Shown here piece by piece: positions 41,601 through 50,140 of a stretch of 61,692 nucleotides of DNA (positions are counted from its first letter, which is position 1; each line of letters opens with the position of its first letter). The position numbers and the translations under genes are program-made. The DNA comes from Lachnospiraceae bacterium. GTDB lineage: Bacteria; Bacillota; Clostridia; Lachnospirales; Lachnospiraceae. The stretch lies in assembly GCA_017938485.1 (NCBI GenBank), contig JAGBBM010000117.1, forward strand, positions 1 to 61,692, written 5' to 3'. The notes under the pieces are model-generated. The model saw nothing but the letters and a program-made list of their open reading frames with translations. It was not told the origin of the DNA and made no database searches.

Positions 41601-43923
41601 TACAGCGCTAGAATATAGTGCTAAAGCAGCTATCTTAGCTTCAGAAAAAACTCTAGAAGCGTCTGAGTCTTTCAAAGAGATGATTTCACCTTTGGCTGAT
41701 CATATTACGTCTGGTTCAACTGGTGATATGTTTAGGCATGATTTGTCTGTAGAAGCCAACCATAAGTATGGTTCAAAGAATGAGCATTTCATGTGGCCAT
41801 GTTGGGGCGTACCTTCTGAAGGTCTTGATTTTACAGATGAGACAGTTATAGCTGCAATAAAGCGTACACAATTCCAGATTAACTTACCAGCTGCAAAATT
41901 CTATACAAAGAGCCCTATGCGAGATCTGGTATCTTGGGTTGTTGATGCTGATAAGATAGGCAGCTATCAGGATGGACAGTCTGATATACTAGAAACTGGT
42001 GCAGGTAAAGCTAACTATTTGCAAGCTACTTGTGTTGGCAGTTCTACTATGAGGAAGTTGCCAGCTGATATGGCAAAGATAGAAGGTGTGTCTTGCTTCT
42101 TGCCAACTACATCATTTAAGAATAAGAACGTAGGTATGCCAGGTCCGACGTTTGCACCAAGTGTAATTCAAGATTATGTTGTGGACAAAGACTGGAATAT
42201 ATCTATATGCTGTTCATTTGGTGAAAGGCCATGGGTTGCATGTAAAGACACTAAGCTTATAAACTGTGAAGCAAGTAACATGATTATAAATGACAGCTTC
42301 TGTGGTATTGCTTCACCATATACAGCTATTGAAGTAAAACGTGGTCTGTCTAAGGAATACATGAGACCTTGGGCAATTACGCCTAATACTCTTGCTATGA
42401 ACTGTACTGGATATAACACTATACTTGACGATAAGCTTTATCATTCATTTGATGGTTACAGCTTCCGTGTTGTAGATCTAGTTGGTGCACCTGGTATGGA
42501 TAAACAGCTCAGAGCTCGTCTCTATGCCTTCCAGGAGAATGACAGGTTTAAGCGTAGTAATATTCCGCCTGCAAATACATTGCTTGGAAACTTCAAAGGT
42601 GAAGGTGTACAGTTTATTCAGTCTATAGACCCGTTCTGGACTGAGATGAATGTAGCTTTTGCAAAGCGTGGTTTGGTAACAGGCACTGAATCAGAAGATA
42701 GGGATGGTGTACGTTGGGCTATACCTATATTTACAGAACAGGTAAGTACGTTACCTGCTGTTGTAAAAACCTTAGCTGCATTCCCACTTGCTGTAGTAGA
42801 TGGTGCAACAAGTCTTTGTACAACACATCTTATTGATTCACAGGCAAAGTACAAAGCTCCGTTATCTGTAGACTTTAGTATTAATAAGAATACATACCGC
42901 GCAACTGAAGAGTATATCTGTTCAATTGAACAAACAGAGCTTATATCTACAGTAAAGGATTTAATACCTTCACTCGGTCTTAAGTTTATTGGCGCAACAC
43001 CTTTTGAAGCATTCTTCTACTCAAAGGCAACTCGTTGTTACTATAGCTTTAATGGTAACCAGCTTGCTAAAGTAAATATGCTTGAAAGGTTCAGGGACAT
43101 TCAAAAAGGCTACTGGGACTTTGTTAACCAAGAGGTTGTTATGCCTTGTCTTATAACATATAAGAGGCTGAACAAAGAAGTAGAAGACAAGGACACTGAA
43201 ACAGATAATATTATTGTACCATTGCTTAAAGATTCACAGGTGAAGGGCGAGTTACCACCACCATTGACTACTATCTTTAATGACAGATCTTGGTACAAAT
43301 GTGTGTCATTGCCAAGTGGCTTTGCATATCAAGGTCCAAACAGAGTAATCATTAATAGAGCTGTATTTGTTGAATATATGCTTCAAAGTATGAGAGACAA
43401 CATGAACAAATGGCAAAAGCTGCCACGTGAGAAATATAGCTTTAAGCGTAAGTATCAGGAGAATTACTCTGAAGTGAATAAAGATGTTAATGGTGTAAAG
43501 GGCTGGACTTACAACCCGTTTGTGCTTGTGACATCTGCTCTAGGTACTGGTGAAGGTACTGACTGCTTGTTTGAATGGGATATAACATTCTGTTGGCCTA
43601 TTGAAATGGACTTGTTGTATGGTACAGATAACTATGCTGTAGTAAACATTATGGCTGAGACCATGACACCAGGTGGCAAAGTACTTACAAGACCAACGCA
43701 TGTATTTCTTACAAAGGAACTGTTTACACGTACTGGTAACTATGGTTATTATAACTTTAGGTATCAGAGTAAGAATGGCGCAGGCAACAGAGAACGCCTG
43801 CATATCTGGTCAGACCAGTACATTGCTATATCAAGCCTTAATGTTGATGTTAAGCCTGTTACACAAAGAAGAACAGAGCAACTTACACAGCAGGTAGATA
43901 TTCAGAGACTAAAAGAATTGTGA
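35650..43923 (+). CDS. Giant virion protein (2757 aa)
   Basis: It is the largest gene in the genome (13 percent of it). The first 1500 residues are beta-rich, with many aromatic and Asn residues (FQHNWQKFQGKFLPNSLRYE near the start). A Leu/Ala-rich helical stretch follows near residues 1940-2015 (EKRAAEAMQSLAKTVAAEAM), then more beta-rich sequence. An EF-hand-type loop (DSDGNGEIDTTD) lies near residue 1605. The ATG overlaps the portal stop (TAATG). It is probably a tail, appendage or ejected protein. No RNA polymerase or peptidase motif was seen. Confidence 0.75.
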   Translation: MEGGQVNNINLNAGLDTASSDMLVPVNEPTFQHNWQKFQGKFLPNSLRYEQNGWAAGWNVYDFKYSTSKIKIEDGIYVSRIKLNSNPSYSLSVFDALDSVTPILTVKYNDSYKLLNVSEGEASIYDNKIGGSFNGADYVITWDETTGSAQFNGPANFELRQVINNDYTISFNIVDTANTYTYDFNLWSPGKLTSDSFSQTINWSKFTEGKQYWGEDFCYDTAENVMFVPDSEPIVPILSDGNKLTFDFTQTLTEQIELNLNLQEYLLKFKNIKLDNSKGVNEKNLINTNASELTNLSKQKFEFSNTELVPYTDGIVAEQIVPVYLTAAAKLGDDNKPDISTYIKKPENTHPSKVQMKLPHTGLTIKLGSVFNPGVENSFVATDAYKHRYMPYFSTSYDHFKWIVNNVGNRNDYTDEGVWGWSEGTWYWTELFGNRYNYIKISNSLTPSSNWQPYKYKPNTRYYPYATAAFSMFSDYDSRNRAMNVLGGLYTIRNNAVNMANFFRVNDIWNAEDINNVFFENNISTVRSIKLANTPAQADTIDDMDFVRDNMSDLLKYIVTKSYTSAPAIYNPAQADSTYNSIYQANGKYIGSTFEYVGETLTSDNTFWPFEYVPCFNFNGQKCYWTNGTQVITTLEEFKEFVLGNYDPEAVDTPIILQDDFNRIRNVNKYAVHYDFDKLGFTDAESILVPHEQTNWEALWKRWYPNYADPAKMLIEPDEDSTFIDYDNIVVVEDARVQLRYEHPGALAGCLARHPDGWPDPTDSCHDQAFVFCPNVFDVYPLIQEPDMTVDLSKVQFKVWQNHIEVTDKYELDSEHSWDETYTDPYGHEQPCTYRSGGTGIAPGWFKLAYDTANGGGFHNIGTYVKAYITANVYKVDLARYQESWEEAALQNLPKVGIANWHWDRFEYTDVDDNIFLLFDYSEPVAKLAFKEKVNETGWVHYHGGSYKIKVKVDTDVPLYYKYETVSSKTNVKVAFALENTYANTYVNIGNWDIVYVIPFEGRIASEVKYNYISTAKAVRLGETDDLFTFNKAPDIRLDNKKLYVDRTINQYSYDWFDQALVRIEPLTGDITMPAYFEVSAACVNDAVLFVHKTNASVTTQTKELFEYYAPGVIFGDKASEQGNMTAETVVSTAHITMNETYVKLPEDISGSVKSQTVKVLHSLYGNIVSSFSDVDVQITGYDYQEGLAYALLKTSAFELPLVFNAEQNKLINDTSSFESFGVHVDINKIEGTDALEYLPLVFDLDYKNCNCRYLKTDNLNITAADELGEVTLDNNINYNYISQRSLGSDVCNVDTISSNQQFVHIEKDTKQKVTCVLPQVFGLGSKNGDIVTIDPDINVDIKLFDGLENDILVESTDIRDTEHVKVIGKLKQDAEFQLLKQQWNSTIEVENFWWVDSTHILELNNRFLTLKHNTGKLDDWNGNRWEKIWDAPRFDYITQFTRVHFVTNVSGNDKALLCCLRELDTYTIECKIFSILPVVSLRNTVYFKLNVRDIGTRLNDALPDINTAYLNTYNKLTANQLLVQAHWSNTLIDDRLIVGCHLSKNFDQWSIVFNLELNKFERVVQGYGFVGLKGDLTGGQLPRYCFDDRLGFNNTVEPINKLLDSDGNGEIDTTDCDARYRVDPKNINVVHEIIVGSAEQQWYIRKQVFGIVSHLTYQGDGQFKVEELPITNKYDSVYGSPSFKSIIVGDMMLQPHAFADLLKIPSGTAQKAWSLLSTILGYPSVWFFSPRLTRCVYLQQTLGQYAYVHYNTLETRPDPLLGNDIDEQERQINNDPKKSNFEKLVKDKTTNPLHDISMSFDKQVVEQRANIELATSNFAVGIHFLFLEMAKHSSDINYFVNSELNETLANGESQMLSQFSMEQIAYISEKALTTKGVDFACKNAVVGVKTLDMFYSTSDQQEIYAGPGFVEHQFVADCVAQSTVGVDAEGQVQQTTWLLANLTIFILEKEAILEKRAAEAMQSLAKTVAAEAMCGTSLAAVFSTALEYSAKAAILASEKTLEASESFKEMISPLADHITSGSTGDMFRHDLSVEANHKYGSKNEHFMWPCWGVPSEGLDFTDETVIAAIKRTQFQINLPAAKFYTKSPMRDLVSWVVDADKIGSYQDGQSDILETGAGKANYLQATCVGSSTMRKLPADMAKIEGVSCFLPTTSFKNKNVGMPGPTFAPSVIQDYVVDKDWNISICCSFGERPWVACKDTKLINCEASNMIINDSFCGIASPYTAIEVKRGLSKEYMRPWAITPNTLAMNCTGYNTILDDKLYHSFDGYSFRVVDLVGAPGMDKQLRARLYAFQENDRFKRSNIPPANTLLGNFKGEGVQFIQSIDPFWTEMNVAFAKRGLVTGTESEDRDGVRWAIPIFTEQVSTLPAVVKTLAAFPLAVVDGATSLCTTHLIDSQAKYKAPLSVDFSINKNTYRATEEYICSIEQTELISTVKDLIPSLGLKFIGATPFEAFFYSKATRCYYSFNGNQLAKVNMLERFRDIQKGYWDFVNQEVVMPCLITYKRLNKEVEDKDTETDNIIVPLLKDSQVKGELPPPLTTIFNDRSWYKCVSLPSGFAYQGPNRVIINRAVFVEYMLQSMRDNMNKWQKLPREKYSFKRKYQENYSEVNKDVNGVKGWTYNPFVLVTSALGTGEGTDCLFEWDITFCWPIEMDLLYGTDNYAVVNIMAETMTPGGKVLTRPTHVFLTKELFTRTGNYGYYNFRYQSKNGAGNRERLHIWSDQYIAISSLNVDVKPVTQRRTEQLTQQVDIQRLKEL

Positions 43924-43934
43924 TTTTGTATATA

Positions 43935-43963
43935 TTTACAAGGTACAAAATTTGGTATAAAAT
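43935..43963 (+). promoter_or_regulatory. Rightward promoter, TTTACA type
   Basis: TTTACA (43935-43940), a 17-base spacer and TAAAAT (43958-43963) lie in the gap after the giant gene; TATAAA overlaps at a 15-base spacing. Confidence 0.7.
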
Positions 43964-43984
43964 TAATGTATGTGAGGTTTAAGT

Positions 43985-45208
43985 ATGCCAGAAGATACAC
44001 CTATAACTATAACAAAAAACCCAAACTATGCTGTGTATGAAAGACAAGCTAAAGACGCACAAAATGCAGCCCAGAATGCAGCTAGCGCGAATCCTGCAGG
44101 TGCTGTACAGAACACACAAAATGCGCAGGCAGCAAACCTAGGCTTAACAAAACCAGTACCTAAATCAGCACCTAAATCAGCACCTAAACCAACTCCTAAA
44201 TCAGCTCCTAAGTCAAAGCCAGCGCCTAAGCCGACAACAGGTAATAAAGCTCTTGATACAATGCAGCAAATTAAACGGGAAAAACAGCCTGAACCTGTAA
44301 AACAAACACCTCAGTCCATGTATGACAGGAATGGAAACAGGATTATCCAGGGTAATGGTACCTTTGAACGTAGGCAAAGACAGGCAGCTGGTCAGGATCA
44401 ACAGTTCCAGAATCCAACAGGTTATGACATTGGTGCTGTGACAAACCAGGTATCTCAAAATAGTCAGCTACCAGTACAGGCTCCTCAAAATAGTCAACCA
44501 CCAGCGCAGGCGTCTGGTATGTTTGGTAGGACTTATGATAACAGGCGTTTTAATAATGCAATGGGCTACCTTAATAAAACCTTTACTGGTAAGAAAGTTA
44601 CACTTGATGATGGTTCACAAGTAGATGCTTCACAGTATTTCCAGGATAATCTTAATAGAATACTTAAAGGTACAAATAATCCAAAAGCACTTAAGTTCTA
44701 TTTAAGAAGCTTACAGGAAGATATGGCACGTCGTGGTGTAGGTAACTTTGATATTTCTGGTGAGCTTCTTAAAGGCACAGGTATGACAGACGGTGGCTTT
44801 GCAAAGTATATGTGGAACAACCGCAATCAGTTTATGACACAGGAGCAAAGGCCTGTAATACCTTCACCAAAGCCTACAGGTGGTAGTGGTAACAAAAAAC
44901 CAGCAACTACAGGTGGTAGTGGTAACAAAAAACCAGCAACTACAAAATATGGTGCACCTTTAATTAAAGGTAATACTATGGAACAAAACACTAAAATACA
45001 GAATAGGTTTGATCCAGCTAGCTTATCATTAAAGTTTACAGATAACAGGACAACACCTCTGACATTTGACGGTTTAATGCTGGAATACAGAAAAGCTTAT
45101 GAACAGAAAAATATTGCACGTATGAGAATATTAAATAACCAAATGAAGAAGCTATACCCTGATCAGTATAAAAATGCACAAAAATTAAATGTCACTGGTT
45201 CGATATAA
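43985..45208 (+). CDS. Low-complexity virion protein with PKSA repeats (407 aa)
   Basis: The N-terminal 100 residues are rich in Ala, Gln, Pro and Lys (KPVPKSAPKSAPKPTPKS). A compact middle follows (YLNKTFTGKKVTLDDGSQVD and onward), then two exact 11-residue repeats TGGSGNKKPAT and a C-terminal helix pair. Such flexible basic proteins are typical of ejected or scaffolding components. GAGG precedes the ATG. No family is recognised. Confidence 0.7.
   Translation: MPEDTPITITKNPNYAVYERQAKDAQNAAQNAASANPAGAVQNTQNAQAANLGLTKPVPKSAPKSAPKPTPKSAPKSKPAPKPTTGNKALDTMQQIKREKQPEPVKQTPQSMYDRNGNRIIQGNGTFERRQRQAAGQDQQFQNPTGYDIGAVTNQVSQNSQLPVQAPQNSQPPAQASGMFGRTYDNRRFNNAMGYLNKTFTGKKVTLDDGSQVDASQYFQDNLNRILKGTNNPKALKFYLRSLQEDMARRGVGNFDISGELLKGTGMTDGGFAKYMWNNRNQFMTQEQRPVIPSPKPTGGSGNKKPATTGGSGNKKPATTKYGAPLIKGNTMEQNTKIQNRFDPASLSLKFTDNRTTPLTFDGLMLEYRKAYEQKNIARMRILNNQMKKLYPDQYKNAQKLNVTGSI
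44876..44941 (+). repeat. Two exact 33-bp tandem repeats
   Basis: Units 44876-44908 and 44909-44941 are identical and encode TGGSGNKKPAT twice. In-frame length keeps the gene open, so copy number can vary. Confidence 0.9.
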
Positions 45209-45234
45209 ACTATTTTGGTTAGGAGTAACGAGTA

Positions 45235-46917
45235 ATGAAAGATACAGATGGCATTCAGTTAAAGACTGACTTCAAAAGTAAGTATGACGCAAAAGCCTAC
45301 CTGCGCTCTGAAGTAGATGCAGCTAGAGGTGACAGGCAGAAGGCTTATCATGCTTGGAAAGAAGCTTATCGTGCATATAAGAATAATCCTACACATGAAA
45401 TGTGGCAAGCACAAAAGAATGCTGCAAATGCTTATAAAGAAGCAAAACAGAATGCCAATAAGCGTGCTGATAATGCTAGGGGTGATTATAAAAACTATAT
45501 GGAAAGTGCAAAAGCACAGGAAAATATAGACAAAAATAAAGCTCTTGGTGACAAAGCAAATACACCAGAATCAGGTGATGAAACAACTAAAGAGGACTCA
45601 GGTATGTCTAAGTCAGGAAGTGGTTTTAGATTTTCAGATACATTCTACCGTGATTTAGGTGCTGCAGCCAGTGATCGTAAAGCAGGTAATACTTATGATC
45701 AAGCTGCTGAAATGATGCGTAATCAGGCACGTGTAGAATCAAATGCTGCTGCTAATAACGAGAAGCAGGCACAGCGTGCAGAACAGACTGCTGGACGTAA
45801 TATTAATGCAGTAGCTGATGAGCGTGCAGTAGCTTCACAACAGTCACAAGATAAACAGAGAATTAATAAAGCAAAAACTACTGGTGCAAATACAGCTTTG
45901 CTCAGATCTGAAGTTGCAAGTGATCCAGCAGCAGCTCAGGCAGAAAAAGTTGAGCAGCAAAAGATTGCGGCAGAAAGACAAGATAAGGCAGACGAACACA
46001 AGTTTGAAGCTGCACAAAAAGACGGTATGGCTAATGAACTTGAGGTACGTAGCCGTGATAATGATACTTGGCTTGATAGGACAGGTAGACTGGCAAGAGG
46101 TGAAGGCGAACCTGAACAGCCCGCTCCAGAACCTGAACAGCCCGCTCCAGAACCTGAACAGCAGCAGCCATTGCATTATAATGCACAGCATGTTATTAAT
46201 GGTTTGCTTGGTGCTGGTAAAGGTGCTGACTTGCGTAACGGGTCTGGTTCTGGTGATGACCAGGCCATGTATAACTGGATAGTTAAAAATATGGGTGTTA
46301 CACCTATAACACCAAAATCAAACAATGCAAATGACTGGGAGAATGAATTTATACAGCAGCAGGGTTCAAAAGCTCAAGAAGTAATGAATATGTTGCGTGC
46401 AGGACGTTCACCAAATGATTCATCCAAAAACTTTAATATAGGTTCAAAGGATTATAATGAAATGACAAGTAGACAGGTAGAATGGAACCAGCCACAAAAT
46501 CAACAGCAAGGTCAACCAGTTCAAGCATACGCAGAAGGTACAGATAGTGCTGCACCTGGCGTAGCATTGGTGGGTGAAAAAGGTCCTGAACTTGTTGTTA
46601 TGCAAGGTGGTGAAAAAGTGATACCAAACAATGAAACAGAAGACGTATTTGGTAAGATGCTTATCAAGTATCTTAATGAAGATTACGATGGTGGCATAGA
46701 GCCAAGTAATAACCTTAAAAAGTTATTCTTAAGATATAATAGCATTGGTGCAGATGATGATGGTAATATTTCAGATGATATATTGTCTGCTCTGTCTGGA
46801 TATATACAAAAGTTTGCAAATGACAACAGGCCTGTTCCTACTATGGAAGAAGAGATAGCTGGTCTAAAGAGCCAGCTTGCTGATATACAAGTTAGACTTG
46901 AAAAATTGGGGGTATGA
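45235..46917 (+). CDS. Coiled-coil virion protein with tape-measure-like signature
   Basis: The 560-residue protein is mostly Ala/Lys/Gln-rich helix in its first 280 residues (EVDAARGDRQKAYHAWKEAY). It has a repeated EPEQPAP linker near residues 292-310 and, near 440, the segment APGVALVGEKGPELVVMQGG followed by EKVIPNNE. That 'lvGEkGPElv.....kviP' signature is typical of tail tape-measure proteins. In a short-tailed phage it may mark an internal protein ejected with the DNA. Confidence 0.7.
   Translation: MKDTDGIQLKTDFKSKYDAKAYLRSEVDAARGDRQKAYHAWKEAYRAYKNNPTHEMWQAQKNAANAYKEAKQNANKRADNARGDYKNYMESAKAQENIDKNKALGDKANTPESGDETTKEDSGMSKSGSGFRFSDTFYRDLGAAASDRKAGNTYDQAAEMMRNQARVESNAAANNEKQAQRAEQTAGRNINAVADERAVASQQSQDKQRINKAKTTGANTALLRSEVASDPAAAQAEKVEQQKIAAERQDKADEHKFEAAQKDGMANELEVRSRDNDTWLDRTGRLARGEGEPEQPAPEPEQPAPEPEQQQPLHYNAQHVINGLLGAGKGADLRNGSGSGDDQAMYNWIVKNMGVTPITPKSNNANDWENEFIQQQGSKAQEVMNMLRAGRSPNDSSKNFNIGSKDYNEMTSRQVEWNQPQNQQQGQPVQAYAEGTDSAAPGVALVGEKGPELVVMQGGEKVIPNNETEDVFGKMLIKYLNEDYDGGIEPSNNLKKLFLRYNSIGADDDGNISDDILSALSGYIQKFANDNRPVPTMEEEIAGLKSQLADIQVRLEKLGV
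46108..46162 (+). repeat. 21-bp tandem repeats (EPEQPAP linker)
   Basis: Two full 21-bp units (46108-46128 and 46129-46149) plus a partial third encode a Pro/Glu linker. Confidence 0.85.
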
Positions 46918-46918
46918 T

Positions 46919-47704
46919 ATGGCTTTGAATGCTAAGATGATACATACATTAATGAGTTTGGCTAAAGATACTGACAAATCACTCTGGTTAAATGCTTTAT
47001 TTGCTAGTGATGATGCTACTGCTGTTGAATCACAACGGAATGCAATAAAAGCAGCTTTAGGTATAACTGATGATGAAGACGTAGATAAAGCTATACAAAT
47101 ATATAAGAACGTAAAAAACGGTAGTAAAAAAAGTGTCGGTGAAGATGTGACTGCCAGACTAAATCAGCAAGAAGCCATTAGACAAATTAAAGAAGCACAG
47201 GCTGCTGAAGCTGGTGCAAATGCTTCTGGTCTAGGCAAGTTTTATGCCAGTACAGATCCTCAGACTGGTACTATTACTAGAGGCGTACTTGGTAGAGCTG
47301 CTTTGCCAATAGCTATTGGTACAACTGTGGCAGAAGCGGGACTAAACTATAATGCAGGCAGAATAGAAAATAAAGCTAATGCTCTTGCTGCTGCAATGTT
47401 GAGTCGTGCAAGAGGTGCACATAGTGGTGCATTTGGAGCACCAGAGCGCAGTCCATTTACAAGAGGAATGATGACTGCTACTGCAAACGAAGAAGCTTAC
47501 GGTAAGAACGCTGCTCTTGCTTATAGGACTCTTGGTAAGGTTATTGGCGATACAAGCCGTATTCTTACAGGTGCTGCTGCAACAGGTAGAATGATAGAAG
47601 ATAGTGTACTAAATGGTAACGGTGCTGCTACAGCACTTGAAGCACGTCGTAAGATGGCTAATTTTAGTATGGGTAATAATGCCATGGGTAATACAAGACA
47701 TTAA
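46919..47704 (+). CDS. Internal virion-like protein, Ala-rich (261 aa)
   Basis: It starts MALNAKMIHTLMSLAKDTDK at 46919 after GGGGGT. It is rich in Ala, Gly and Asn, with an amphipathic stretch GVLGRAALPIAIGTTVAEAG that could insert in membranes. Location among coiled-coil proteins suggests an ejected inner core component, as in other podoviruses; inference. Confidence 0.65.
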   Translation: MALNAKMIHTLMSLAKDTDKSLWLNALFASDDATAVESQRNAIKAALGITDDEDVDKAIQIYKNVKNGSKKSVGEDVTARLNQQEAIRQIKEAQAAEAGANASGLGKFYASTDPQTGTITRGVLGRAALPIAIGTTVAEAGLNYNAGRIENKANALAAAMLSRARGAHSGAFGAPERSPFTRGMMTATANEEAYGKNAALAYRTLGKVIGDTSRILTGAAATGRMIEDSVLNGNGAATALEARRKMANFSMGNNAMGNTRH

Positions 47705-47714
47705 GGAGAACATT

Positions 47715-48713
47715 ATGCCAGATACACAGGGTACAATAGACACCATAAAAAATGCAGGTGCATATAATCCAGCTAGCTTTGCAGTAGGCAGACCTCCCAT
47801 GGAGTATGCTGAGACTAGAAAGTACGCCAATAATAAAAACAAGCAGACTCAAGGAAACTTCAGAGAATCAACAGAGTATGGTGTTGATAAGTCTAGAGGT
47901 TACACACAAGAGCAGTATGACACAGATCCTACAAAATTATATAAACATCAAAATAAAAACATAGCCAAAGGTGAAGGCCCAGAGGGTATGTTTAATAACA
48001 AAAGTTATGATTCAACACTTAGGCTGGCAAGAGAAGCAGACGCATATAATGCCATGCCCGTTGATCACATGTTTGTTGGAACAAAAGGCAGTGTACAAGA
48101 CTTAGGTACTGGTATTGATAAACCAAAGCTTGAGACAATGGAAACACGTGCCATAAATCAGACAATAGATCTTGATACAAATCGTAAGAAACTACAGCAA
48201 GGTTTACAAGATGCTGTTGACCATAAAGACCTTGAAGCATTTAAGGATCTCTACAAACAGTTGTATGGTTTTGCTGTTTCTGAGGCAGACGCTGAACGTG
48301 AATTCACTAAGTTTGTAAGGTCTCAAGAACTTATGAACTACCTTAAGAAAGACTTTACTGTCTGGCAGCGTATGTTTGATCTGCATATAAAAACATCCAT
48401 GATGCAAAGATTGTTTAATTTGTCTCAGACAGATCCTGACCTTGCTGCTTATATAGGTGGTGCTTTTGGTATGGCTGTTCCTACTATGGACGAACATGTA
48501 GGTAGAAATGCTACGCTATCTTACATGCAAGCATGTGTAGCTGATCATGGTAGTGTTACACAAGACGACTGGAATAGCTGGCAAAAAATAGCTTCAGCGT
48601 ATAGTGAAAAACAGAATATGGAACTTGCACACACTATGTATAGTGCTGGTAAAAATAACTGGTGGATTAATAGAGATGATACAGCACTTGGTAAGCAGAT
48701 TAGAAACTCGTGA
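47715..48713 (+). CDS. Virion-region protein (332 aa)
   Basis: It starts MPDTQGTIDTIKNAGAYNPA at 47715 after AAGGAG. The N-terminal 120 residues are disordered and charged, and the C-terminal 200 are helical (LQQGLQDAVDHKDLEAFKDL). No family is recognised. Likely internal or connector protein by position. Confidence 0.65.
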   Translation: MPDTQGTIDTIKNAGAYNPASFAVGRPPMEYAETRKYANNKNKQTQGNFRESTEYGVDKSRGYTQEQYDTDPTKLYKHQNKNIAKGEGPEGMFNNKSYDSTLRLAREADAYNAMPVDHMFVGTKGSVQDLGTGIDKPKLETMETRAINQTIDLDTNRKKLQQGLQDAVDHKDLEAFKDLYKQLYGFAVSEADAEREFTKFVRSQELMNYLKKDFTVWQRMFDLHIKTSMMQRLFNLSQTDPDLAAYIGGAFGMAVPTMDEHVGRNATLSYMQACVADHGSVTQDDWNSWQKIASAYSEKQNMELAHTMYSAGKNNWWINRDDTALGKQIRNS

Positions 48714-48721
48714 GGTAAGTA

Positions 48722-50140
48722 ATGTTACAAGTTGATATATGTCCATTTGCTAGTGATGCACTTGAAGACGCAATGCGCTTAGCACAGACAAAATCTTTGA
48801 ATAGTTATACATTCTCAGACTGCTTAAACTTTTTGAATTATGTTTGGTCTGATATATACTCACAGATCTGTACAATTGATTCTGGGTACTATTCAAAAAC
48901 TGTTAAGCTTACACAGAAGCTTACTAAAATACCAAAGTTTGTTAAAAACAGTATTGTTATATATGCTGCTCAAAGACCACAAGGTTATGATAGAAAGGTG
49001 TTTAGGGCAATATCTGAAACAGAGATGAACAGCTCTGAACGTTACAGAATATCTGGTACAGACTTGTGGTGTCCTGATGCTGAACGTAGAAGTGTATGGC
49101 TTGAGTACTGCCCCCAGCCATCACAAATATTTTTTACACATCACAACAGGGACCCAAAGATTTATCCTGATGGGCACGATACAGAACGCAATAATGTCTA
49201 TAACCTTTACAAGTTGGTTGGTGATGACACTGTTAATGTTTCAGATCCATTGGTTACAAAAGAACAAATTGCTGCTGTGAAAAAGTGGGTATTGAAGCAT
49301 AGGGCAAATCCTAATATTCCTGATAACGATATTACAAGGACACTTCTAAAAGACGAAGACCCTGAAACAGGCAAGTGGGAATTAAAGTTCATATCTTGTG
49401 ACTATCCGTATATATTCTGTTCATATCAGAATAATTATACTGATGAATGGCACTCTGGTTTCTTTAATAAAGAAATGGAGTGGACTAATTATAACCCGTT
49501 TGAATGGACAGGCAGAAATGACAACGTAGAATATATCTCTTGCCATTATAATGATAAGACTGGTCTTGGTGTTATTGTACGTGACTGGAATGACTTCAGT
49601 ACAAAGCTCTTGAACATAGACCGTTTGCCACAGGCAACTAATACTGTTATTAATGTTTTGCATGCTTTTGAGTACAAAGCTACTGATGGTGTTACATACA
49701 ACTTTACACAAGGTTACTGGTTTAACAGGTTTAATACAGACTATAACTATATGCCTGTACCGACTGTTGAAGCATTGCCAGAAGAACCGGACATTAATGA
49801 TGTCGTATTGTTTAATAATGAATTGCTTAGGTATACTACCTCAGGGTGGGTACCAGTGGATGTTGTCACGGAAGTCGCACAAGAAGAAGTTACTCCTATA
49901 ATAAAGGAACTTGGCTGGACCCCTGACACTAAGCTGGTTTACCCTGCTCCTGAGGTTTATCGATATTTGGTTGCTCGTTTAGCAGAAAAATTTGCAATGC
50001 TTAATGAGTCTAATATTATGGGTGTTCAGTCAGAACTCGTTGACGCAAGGTTTGCTTTCCAGGCATTCCTTAAAAAAGACAAGAGTGCTTGGGAACGCAT
50101 AAGGAACGTGAACCCGAGTGATGTTGGAGATTGGCTATGA
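48722..50140 (+). CDS. Head-tail or tail structural protein (472 aa)
   Basis: The protein has a helical N-terminus (ALEDAMRLAQTKSLNSYTFS) and a long beta-rich remainder with many aromatic residues (YNLYKLVGDDTVNVSDP, WEWTNYNPFEW-like strands). This suggests a tail-tube or stopper protein, but no family could be assigned. Its stop overlaps the next ATG (ATGA). Confidence 0.65.
   Translation: MLQVDICPFASDALEDAMRLAQTKSLNSYTFSDCLNFLNYVWSDIYSQICTIDSGYYSKTVKLTQKLTKIPKFVKNSIVIYAAQRPQGYDRKVFRAISETEMNSSERYRISGTDLWCPDAERRSVWLEYCPQPSQIFFTHHNRDPKIYPDGHDTERNNVYNLYKLVGDDTVNVSDPLVTKEQIAAVKKWVLKHRANPNIPDNDITRTLLKDEDPETGKWELKFISCDYPYIFCSYQNNYTDEWHSGFFNKEMEWTNYNPFEWTGRNDNVEYISCHYNDKTGLGVIVRDWNDFSTKLLNIDRLPQATNTVINVLHAFEYKATDGVTYNFTQGYWFNRFNTDYNYMPVPTVEALPEEPDINDVVLFNNELLRYTTSGWVPVDVVTEVAQEEVTPIIKELGWTPDTKLVYPAPEVYRYLVARLAEKFAMLNESNIMGVQSELVDARFAFQAFLKKDKSAWERIRNVNPSDVGDWL

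Noticed and set aside
35650..43923. Giant virion RNA polymerase as in N4 or crAss-like phages
   Set aside because: No T7-type or DFDID-type polymerase motif was visible, and transcription signals look sigma70-like.
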